DNA of 47,315 bases from RGIG995 sp045635765 (GTDB lineage Bacteria; Bacillota; Clostridia; Oscillospirales; UBA644). The notes beneath the pieces were generated by a model, which worked only from the letters and a program-made list of their open reading frames with translations, was not told the origin of the DNA and did not search any database. A program made the position numbers and the translations under genes. Each line of letters opens with the position of its first letter. Position 1 is the stretch's first letter. This document shows, piece after piece, positions 40,822 to 47,315 of the stretch. The stretch lies in the NCBI GenBank assembly GCA_045635765.1, contig JAZTWH010000070.1, positions 1-47,315 of the forward strand. The letters are read 5' to 3'.

Positions 40822-42843
40822 TCATTTCAAACGTTTAAATTGTTTTTCAATAGCTTTTTTGGTAAGAGAAAAGACGATTGGCCGGCCGTGGGGACAGTAT
40901 TGCAATTCCTTTTCTCTCCGAAAATATTCGGAAATAAGTACCTCTAATTCCGGGCGAGTGGTCTTATTTCCGGAACGAATGGAAGCTTTGCACGCAAGAT
41001 CGTAATAAAAGCGATCCATAAGGGATTCATCCCGGCCGACGGCCAAAGAATCGGCAAATTGCTGAAGCAGCGGCTCTGCCTGTTCCGGATCGATCAGTGC
41101 GGGAATTTCCCGGATCAGCAAATCATCCCCAAAGGATTCCAAAATAAAACCGAAACGGGAAAGAAAATCTGCATTTTCCGTCAAAATTCTGTTTTCCTCA
41201 ATGCCCAAATGCAGAACGATCGGTTGCAACAACCCCTGGGCGGGAACGGGCCTTTTGCGGAGTTTTTCAAAATTGATCCGTTCGTGCAACGCATGCTTGT
41301 CGATAAAAAGAATCTGATCCTCTTTCTCAACCAAAACGTAGCAATCAAAGCTTTCACCGATGATCCGAAAGGATTGTTCCGTTTGAAACAACACCGGCTC
41401 GTCCTTCGGTTCAACAGTAACGAAGGTTTTTTTGACATTCCCGAAAACCTGCTGTGGTGTCTTCGGTGCCTCTTTTATGGATTCCTTGGGAATTTCGGGA
41501 ACGTAGGAAACGTTTTGATTTGTCCTTGCGGCGGTAATATGGGGTGCAACGTCCCGAAGTACCATTTGGGGTACAGAATTATTCATTGCGGGAGGAGTAA
41601 TCACCCAACCTGATGTGGAGATCTTTGTTTCCGGTGCGGACTTGGCCGCTACTTCCTTTGGTTGCTCAACGGTCTTTTTTGGGGGAGTTTTTGGGACAGT
41701 GGAGGCGACAGAATGTGTACTTTTTTCGATTTTTTCGGAAGATTTCAACGAATTTTCGGAAGAAAACACTTTTGAATACGGGTTAGCTTTTATGGGAGAA
41801 GCAACCTGAGCAACCCGTGGAGCCGGTGCTTCGATTTTCATTTCCACGATTCCGGAATCGGAGGTCAAGGCTGCCTCCGCGGCTTTCCGAACCGCGTATG
41901 CAACCGCTTGCTCTTCGGCAAATTTAACCTCCAATTTGCTGGGATGGACATTAACGTCGATCTTTGAAGAAGGAATTTCGACAAATAAGACACAAACTGG
42001 GACCCGGCCGATCAGCATTTTATTGTGATAGGCATTTTCCAGCCCGGAGGTTAAGATGGGAGAACGAACGTAGCGGCCGTTCAAAAAGAATATTTGCCGG
42101 CTGCGGTTTGCTTTGGAATAGACCGGTTTCCCGACCAGACCGTGAACCCGGACATCACCGCAAGTAACATCCGTTAAGAGGGACATATCGGTAAACTCTT
42201 TTCCGAAAACAGAAAAAACCGTTTGCACCAGGTCTCCGTTTCCCGGTGTTAAAAGCCGTTCGGTTCCATTCACCGAGAATCGAACGGAGATCCGGGGATG
42301 AGAGAGGGCCAGCCTCTCCACAACCGATTGAACGGCACCGGCTTCCGCCGGCTCGGACTTCATGAATTTTAGCCGGGCAGGGGTATTAAAAAACAAGTTA
42401 TTTACCGTGAAAGAAGAACCTTCCGGGCAACCGCATTCTTCCTCGGACAAAATTTGCCCCTCAGAAATATCGAACCGGGTTCCGGCGGTTTTCCTATGCT
42501 CTTTGGTGGTTAGCGTCATATTGGAGACCGCTGAAATTGCCGCCAAGGCCTCTCCGCGGAAACCGAGGGTCGAGATCTTGTTCAGGTCCTCTTCCGTGGC
42601 AATTTTACTGGTTGCGTGCTTCAAGAAGGCTCTTTTCGCGTTATCCGGAGACATACCGCAGCCGTCATCGGTAATACGGATCAACTCAAGACCGCCCCTG
42701 CGAATTTCCACAGCAATATGCTTCGCACCGGCATCAATGGCATTTTCAACCATTTCCTTTACGGCAGATGCGGGTCGGTCGACGACCTCCCCTGCGGCGA
42801 TCAAATTGATTATTGAGGAATCAAGCAGGCGAATATCCGGCAT
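40822..42843 (-). CDS. mutL: DNA mismatch repair protein MutL
   Basis: A 673-residue MutL. The GHKL ATPase half has AGEVVDRPASAVKEMVENAI (catalytic Glu), ITDDGCGM and STLGFRGEALAAISAVS, followed by the transducer domain. A Pro/Lys/Ser-rich linker spans about residues 345-470. The C-terminal dimerisation/endonuclease domain has DKHALHERINFE, fitting the metal-binding DxHA(x2)E(x4)E pattern with Lys in place of Gln, plus DLACKASIRSG and CPHGRP. So it is the nicking type used by bacteria without MutH. It sits 25 bp after mutS. Confidence 0.96.
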   Translation of the reverse strand: MPDIRLLDSSIINLIAAGEVVDRPASAVKEMVENAIDAGAKHIAVEIRRGGLELIRITDDGCGMSPDNAKRAFLKHATSKIATEEDLNKISTLGFRGEALAAISAVSNMTLTTKEHRKTAGTRFDISEGQILSEEECGCPEGSSFTVNNLFFNTPARLKFMKSEPAEAGAVQSVVERLALSHPRISVRFSVNGTERLLTPGNGDLVQTVFSVFGKEFTDMSLLTDVTCGDVRVHGLVGKPVYSKANRSRQIFFLNGRYVRSPILTSGLENAYHNKMLIGRVPVCVLFVEIPSSKIDVNVHPSKLEVKFAEEQAVAYAVRKAAEAALTSDSGIVEMKIEAPAPRVAQVASPIKANPYSKVFSSENSLKSSEKIEKSTHSVASTVPKTPPKKTVEQPKEVAAKSAPETKISTSGWVITPPAMNNSVPQMVLRDVAPHITAARTNQNVSYVPEIPKESIKEAPKTPQQVFGNVKKTFVTVEPKDEPVLFQTEQSFRIIGESFDCYVLVEKEDQILFIDKHALHERINFEKLRKRPVPAQGLLQPIVLHLGIEENRILTENADFLSRFGFILESFGDDLLIREIPALIDPEQAEPLLQQFADSLAVGRDESLMDRFYYDLACKASIRSGNKTTRPELEVLISEYFRREKELQYCPHGRPIVFSLTKKAIEKQFKRLK

Positions 42844-42868
42844 AGGTCTGTCCTTTCCTTTTATGAAA

Positions 42869-45502
42869 TCAAATGTCTTTTGCTTGTTTTGCCAGACGGT
42901 AAAGCTCGTTCATGGCTTCGATGGGTGTAAGCAGGGTTACGTCAGTTTTTTTCAGGGTTTCGATAATTTCATCCGAATACGTTGACGTCATGGAGATCTG
43001 AAGATCCTCTTCGACGGGGATTCTTGGCGTTACCGGTCTCAAAGAAGGCTCAGACTCCAATTCGGATAAAACAACCTCTGCACGGCGGATAATTTCCTCG
43101 GGAACACCGGCAAGACGGGCAACTTCTACCCCATAGCTATCATCGGCTCCCCCTTCCACAATCTTCCGCAAAAACAGAATGTCCTTCCCCTTTTTCTTTG
43201 CAGCAATGTTATAATTACGCACGCCCGGAATTTCATCCTCTAACGCGATCAGCTCGTGATAATGAGTGGCGAAGAGTGATTTGCCCGAAATTTTTTGAGT
43301 TGTGTATTCCACCACGGCCCGGGCAATGCTCATTCCGTCGAAGGTGGAGGTTCCCCGGCCGATTTCATCAAAAATCATCAGGGATTTCTTGGTTGCATTT
43401 TTAACGATATACGCAACTTCGGTCATTTCAACCATAAAGGTGGATTGCCCCATAGCCAAGTCGTCGGATGCTCCCACTCTGGTAAAAATTTTATCGCAAA
43501 CACCTATGGTTGCCGAGGATGCCGGCACAAAGGATCCAATTTGAGCCATCAGGATAATAATGGCAACCTGACGCATATAAGTGGATTTTCCGGCCATGTT
43601 GGGACCTGTGATAATTGCGGTTTTATGATCCCGGCGGTCCAGATACGTGTCGTTGGGAACAAACATATCGTCCCGAAGGACAGATTCCACCACAGGATGC
43701 CGCCCGTTTTTAATGTCAATAACGTCACTTTCATTGACAAAGGGGCAGGTATAATTGTTCTTCAACGCCACATGGGAAAGAGACAGCAACGCATCGAGGA
43801 GTGCAATCGCATCGGCCGAACGGCGAATTCGCTCCAGTGCATCGGCCAGTTGCTTTTTCAGCCCGGTATAAAGATCGTATTCAATCTGGACGATTTGCTC
43901 GTTGGCCGTGGTAAGCTGCAATTCAATCTCTTTTAATTCCGGAGTTATGTACCGTTCCGCATTGACAAGGGTTCCCTTACGGATGTAATACTCGGGAACC
44001 AAGTGAGCGTTGAGCTTGGTTACTTCAAGATAGTATCCGATAATTTTGTTGTATTTAATTTTAAGATTCTTAATGCCCGTCTTTTCTCTTTCTGCAGTTT
44101 CAATATTAGCAAGAACTTGCTTTGTATTGGAAAGCAGATTTTGCAATTCATCCAGTTTTTCATGGTATCCCGGGCGAATCATCTTTCCTTCCCGGATCAG
44201 CACAGGGGGATCGTCCACGATGGCCTGTTCAATCATGGAGCAAAGATCCTCGAGAGGGTCTAAATCATCGTAGATTTTCTTCAACAAGGGCGGATCCATA
44301 ACCTTTAAGATCCGCTTAATTTCAGGAAAAACAGAGAAGCTAACACACAAGGCCCGCATGTCGCGAGGATTCAAGGTATCGTAAACGATCTTCGTCATCA
44401 ACCGCTGAACATCCCGGACGTTATTCAAAAGCTCCCGCAATTCGGTCCTCTCCAGATGGGAGTCGTAGAGTTTGCGTACCGCATCCTGACGGGCCATAAT
44501 CGAAGGAATATCCAGCAACGGCTTCTCCAAAAATTTTCGCAATTGACGGGCACCCATTGCAGTGCGGGTTTTATCCAGCACCCCGAGAAGGGATCCTTGC
44601 CGCTCCTTACCTCGCAGGGTCTCAACAATCTCCAGATTTCGCCAGGTAGAATAGTCCAATTCCATGTACTCCCCGTCGGTCACATGACGGAGATCCTTCA
44701 TATGAGACAGATCGCACAACTGGGTTCTTTGGAGATAGTCCAAAAGTCCGCCCGCAGCCTTCAAGAGCAATTCACCCTCGGGGAGATTAAGATCCCGAAT
44801 TTCTTTTCCCGTCTGCCGTTCAATTCGCTGGATACAATCCTTTAAGCGGAAGCTTTCGGACTCTCCTTCCTTCACGGAACAGTGTCCTAATTTTAAAACG
44901 TATTCCCGAATCAGAGCCGCATCCCGGGCGGTCTTATTTACATAGATCTCCCTTGGAGAATAACGGCAAAGATGGGACAACAATGCAGGATCGGCAAGTT
45001 TAAAGACATCCGTCAAAAAGAAATCACCGGTAGTTACGTCCGCATAGCAGAACGCAGCCTTCCCCTCGTCGGCACAGATTCCGACGATGTAGTTATTTTT
45101 CTTTTCATCGAGCATTGCGGGCTCGGTGACGGTTCCGGGGGTAATAACGCGGGTTACTTCCCGCCCCAGGACCTCGTTGGAGTTTTCCGCTTTATTTTGC
45201 TCGCAGATTGTCACGCTGAATCCTCTGGAGACCAGTCTGGAAATATAATTATCCACACTGTGGAAAGGCACTCCGCACATGGGAGCCCGTTCCTCCAGGC
45301 CGCAATCTCTCCCGGTCAAAGTCAAATCCAACTCCCGGCTAACGGTGCGGGCATCATCAAAGAACATCTCGTAAAAATCGCCGAGACGGTACATAAGGAT
45401 ACAATCCTTGTGGTGCTGCTTCAGTTCAAGATACTGCCGCATCATGGGAGACAGTTTCTCTACTGCAATGACTTCACCCTGATCTGTGATAATATCCGAC
45501 AT
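42869..45502 (-). CDS. mutS: DNA mismatch repair protein MutS
   Basis: An 877-residue MutS1-type protein that binds mismatches and recruits MutL. The mismatch-contact motif DFYEMFFDDA lies at about 46-55. The connector, lever and clamp domains follow. The ABC ATPase has Walker A GPNMAGKSTYMRQVA, MGQSTFMVEMTEVAYI, Walker B LMIFDEIGRGTSTFDG and SLFATHYHEL. The C-terminal segment retains the helix-turn-helix dimerisation region and a short tail. Full family length. It is followed by mutL in the same unit. Confidence 0.97.
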   Translation of the reverse strand: MSDIITDQGEVIAVEKLSPMMRQYLELKQHHKDCILMYRLGDFYEMFFDDARTVSRELDLTLTGRDCGLEERAPMCGVPFHSVDNYISRLVSRGFSVTICEQNKAENSNEVLGREVTRVITPGTVTEPAMLDEKKNNYIVGICADEGKAAFCYADVTTGDFFLTDVFKLADPALLSHLCRYSPREIYVNKTARDAALIREYVLKLGHCSVKEGESESFRLKDCIQRIERQTGKEIRDLNLPEGELLLKAAGGLLDYLQRTQLCDLSHMKDLRHVTDGEYMELDYSTWRNLEIVETLRGKERQGSLLGVLDKTRTAMGARQLRKFLEKPLLDIPSIMARQDAVRKLYDSHLERTELRELLNNVRDVQRLMTKIVYDTLNPRDMRALCVSFSVFPEIKRILKVMDPPLLKKIYDDLDPLEDLCSMIEQAIVDDPPVLIREGKMIRPGYHEKLDELQNLLSNTKQVLANIETAEREKTGIKNLKIKYNKIIGYYLEVTKLNAHLVPEYYIRKGTLVNAERYITPELKEIELQLTTANEQIVQIEYDLYTGLKKQLADALERIRRSADAIALLDALLSLSHVALKNNYTCPFVNESDVIDIKNGRHPVVESVLRDDMFVPNDTYLDRRDHKTAIITGPNMAGKSTYMRQVAIIILMAQIGSFVPASSATIGVCDKIFTRVGASDDLAMGQSTFMVEMTEVAYIVKNATKKSLMIFDEIGRGTSTFDGMSIARAVVEYTTQKISGKSLFATHYHELIALEDEIPGVRNYNIAAKKKGKDILFLRKIVEGGADDSYGVEVARLAGVPEEIIRRAEVVLSELESEPSLRPVTPRIPVEEDLQISMTSTYSDEIIETLKKTDVTLLTPIEAMNELYRLAKQAKDI

Positions 45503-45548
45503 TGCTTTCTACGTCCTTATCTATAAATTCGCTGTCTTTTCAATCCGT

Positions 45549-45944
45549 TTAGTGACACCCGGAGCACCCGGAGCAATTTCCGCCACAGGAATGGGGCTCT
45601 TCCCCGGTAACGTGGAAATTGATAATTTGATAAACGTTATTGACCATTTCCTGAAGTGCTTCCGAAGCTTGAGAAAACTTCTTCATAACGGGATGAGAAG
45701 TCACCTTGTCATAGGCAGCGTTCATGGTATCCCGCATACTGTCAAGCATTTCACCGTTCTGATCTGCAGGGTCCTTTTGGAGCTCATTCATCAGCTGCAT
45801 CCGGCGTAAATTATACTCGCCGATAAACATCTGGAGTTCGGAATCGGTTTCCTGCAAAGCTTTTGCTTCGTTGTAATTCTTGAATTCCTCACTGGCCTCA
45901 ATGGCTTCGCCCAGTTCGTGGGCAAGTTTTGTAAGATCTGTCAT
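45549..45944 (-). CDS. YmcA/YlbF (RicA/RicF)-family protein with C-terminal Cys motif
   Basis: A 131-residue all-helical protein of the YlbF/YmcA family. The helical core (1-110) includes LAHELGEAIEASEEFKNYNE and LQMFIGEYNLRRMQLMNELQ. The last twelve residues carry four Cys in a C-x3-C-x2-C-x2-C-H pattern (Cys120, 124, 127, 130). In B. subtilis YmcA, YlbF and YaaT form a complex that binds Fe-S clusters and affects RNase Y, sporulation and biofilm. There ymcA lies between the miaB homologue and cotE-mutS-mutL; the same position here suggests a YmcA counterpart. cotE is absent. Confidence 0.85.
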   Translation of the reverse strand: MTDLTKLAHELGEAIEASEEFKNYNEAKALQETDSELQMFIGEYNLRRMQLMNELQKDPADQNGEMLDSMRDTMNAAYDKVTSHPVMKKFSQASEALQEMVNNVYQIINFHVTGEEPHSCGGNCSGCSGCH

Positions 45945-45987
45945 AATAAATCCTCTTTCTTAATGTTATTTTAAAGTTAAATACGAA

Positions 45988-47315
45988 TTAAATAAGAGCG
46001 GTGCCGTACATTCCCCAGTTTAAAGCACGGTCGATACGCACCGTAATTTTGGTTCCTTCCGGGAAATTGCCCCGAAAATGGACCAGTTTATTGCTATCCG
46101 TTCGCCCGTCGCAAAAGGCTGGATCCCTTTCATTTTGCCCCGTAACCAGTACCGTTACAACCTGTCCGACAAATTTTTGATTTGCCCAGGCTGACAATTC
46201 GCTCTGTAACTGACAGAGTCGGCGATAGCGATCTTTTTTGATGTCGTCGGGAATTTGCCCGTCCATCGTTGCCGCAGGGGTGCCGTTTCGGGGAGAGTAC
46301 AAGAAAGTAAACAATCCGTCAAATCCGACTTGGCGGATCAGGGACAATGTTTCCTGAAAGTCATCTTCCGTTTCCGTGGGGAACCCCACGATGACATCCG
46401 AAGTAAATACCACATCGGGGATACGCTCTTTTGCATAGCGAATCAGTTTCAGATAATCCTCGCGGGTGTATTTTCGGTTCATTAGCTGCAAAATCCGATC
46501 GCTCCCGGACTGGAACGGTAAATGGATATGCCTTGAAACGTGAGAACACTCCGAAATGGTATCAATCAATTTTTTTGAAGCATCCTTGGGATGGGACGTC
46601 ATAAACCGAACGGTATAATCTCCCTCCATAGAATCGATCGACCGAAGAAGATCGGAGAAATCGAAATCAACGTCCAGATCGTTGCAATAAGAATTAACGT
46701 TTTGCCCCAGGAGTGTAATCTCTTTATATCCTTGCTTAATAAGAGACTCCACTTCTTTAATTACAAGCTCCGGAGCACGGCTTCGCTCTCTCCCCCGAAC
46801 GTGGGGAACAATACAGTAGGTGCAAAAATTATTGCATCCGGACATAATTGAGACCCATGCCCGAGTCTTGTCTGACCGACGCACCGGCAGGCCCTCTGCA
46901 ATATTCCCGTCGGAGGGGGCATTGTCGAAAATACGTCCGCCACTCGTCAATATCTGATACAAATTTTCGGGGAAACGGTAGAGTGCGTGAGGACCGAACA
47001 AAAGGTCGACGTGGCGGTATTTCCGACGGATCTCCTCTGCCACGGCAGGTTGTTGCATCATGCATCCGCAGAGGGCAACGATGGTTTCCGGATTTTTACG
47101 CTTCAGGGAAGCCAGCGAACCGACGGTCCCGTAAACTTTTTGTTCCGCGTGATCCCGAACCGCACAGGTGTTAAACAGGATAAAATCCGCCTCTTCCGTC
47201 TGCTCCGTGAAGCCAAAACCCATCTCCGCCAGCATGCCCTTAATATGCTCCGAGTCTGCAACGTTTTGCTGACAGCCAAAGGTACGCACGCAGGCAAGCG
47301 GGGGTGATTCCGGCT
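45988..47315 (-). CDS. miaB: tRNA-2-methylthio-N6-dimethylallyladenosine synthase, 5' end outside window
   Basis: MiaB radical-SAM methylthiotransferase acting on i6A37 of tRNA. The window holds at least 442 codons; the reading frame stays open to the right edge (codons for ESPPLACVRTFGCQQN), so the true start lies outside. The GTG at 47289 is not a plausible start because it falls within the conserved N-terminal domain. Seen: RTFGCQQNVADSE, FNTCAVRDHAEQKV, ALCGCMMQ (three Cys of the auxiliary cluster), the radical-SAM SGCNNFCTYCIVPHVRGRER, LLGQNVNSY, FTSDVIVGFPTET, and a C-terminal TRAM domain. The gap to the YmcA/YlbF gene is 43 bp. Confidence 0.94.
   Translation of the reverse strand, partial: PESPPLACVRTFGCQQNVADSEHIKGMLAEMGFGFTEQTEEADFILFNTCAVRDHAEQKVYGTVGSLASLKRKNPETIVALCGCMMQQPAVAEEIRRKYRHVDLLFGPHALYRFPENLYQILTSGGRIFDNAPSDGNIAEGLPVRRSDKTRAWVSIMSGCNNFCTYCIVPHVRGRERSRAPELVIKEVESLIKQGYKEITLLGQNVNSYCNDLDVDFDFSDLLRSIDSMEGDYTVRFMTSHPKDASKKLIDTISECSHVSRHIHLPFQSGSDRILQLMNRKYTREDYLKLIRYAKERIPDVVFTSDVIVGFPTETEDDFQETLSLIRQVGFDGLFTFLYSPRNGTPAATMDGQIPDDIKKDRYRRLCQLQSELSAWANQKFVGQVVTVLVTGQNERDPAFCDGRTDSNKLVHFRGNFPEGTKITVRIDRALNWGMYGTALI

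Noticed and set aside
1..47315. CRISPR arrays, insertion sequences, rRNA genes or a skin-type insertion in sigK
   Set aside because: No regularly spaced repeats, no transposase frames and no rRNA-like sequence were seen; sigK is continuous.

Overview
The window reads as a chromosomal segment of an endospore-forming member of the Clostridia. By content and gene order it looks Oscillospiraceae/Ruminococcaceae-like; this is an inference and no species can be named. The evidence is a GerA-type germinant receptor operon, an intact sigK, homologues of the sporulation membrane proteins YtvI and YlbJ, a Firmicute-type order miaB-ymcA-like-mutS-mutL-miaA-hfq running into yggS-sepF-divIVA-lspA-rluD, and textbook sigma-A promoters (TTGACA, 17 bp, TATAAT) in front of most transcription units. 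There is no CRISPR array, prophage, transposase or rRNA.

Layout. 1-560 is gene-poor with stacked hairpins. 593-2987 (+) holds a DUF218/YdcF protein, YtvI and a flavin-reductase-like protein. 3074-7035 (+) is a four-gene germinant receptor operon (A, C, small D-like protein, B) behind a possible sigma-G promoter. 7120-7206 is tRNA-Leu(CAG). 7266-7800 has no firm gene. 7803-9118 (-) is an autoregulated-looking marR-degV pair. 9313-9987 (-) is trmL and tRNA-Arg(ACG). 10195-14221 (+) is type II pantothenate kinase, ylbJ behind a possible sigma-E promoter, and a HelD-like helicase. 14218-15137 (-) is sigK and tRNA-Lys(TTT). 15328-19266 (+) is an operon of a CPBP protease, tsaC/sua5, coaE and an M18 aminopeptidase. 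19372-21810 (-) is a fused E1 alpha/beta dehydrogenase with no E2/E3 beside it. 21985-29046 (+) is a 2353-residue cyclic-beta-glucan-synthase-like GT84/GH94 protein. 29130-30963 (+) is lgt-folD. 31033-34995 (+) is tRNA-Thr(GGT), a METTL25-like methyltransferase, a processive GT2 glycosyltransferase and a Xer-type recombinase. 35035-47315 (-) is one long co-oriented block: miaB (5' end outside the window), a YmcA/YlbF protein, mutS, mutL, miaA, hfq, a HlyD-like membrane protein, yggS, sepF, divIVA, lspA and rluD.

How the parts fit. Sporulation and germination are spread over several loci (ger operon, ytvI, ylbJ, sigK). Lgt and LspA are the enzymes that would lipidate and process the GerC lipoprotein encoded here. 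CoaW and CoaE are the first and last steps of CoA synthesis. TsaC, MiaA, MiaB and TrmL all modify the tRNA anticodon loop; the tRNA-Lys and tRNA-Thr genes here have the U36-A37 context used by the TsaC (t6A) pathway. Most genes are core functions. The more unusual points are the small two-helix protein in the ger operon, possible sigma-G and sigma-E promoters built into a terminator and a stop codon, the Cys-tailed YmcA-like protein, the orphan fused E1 enzyme, and a SigK with a short pro-sequence. Start codons were reassigned wherever the longest reading frame ran back into the promoter.
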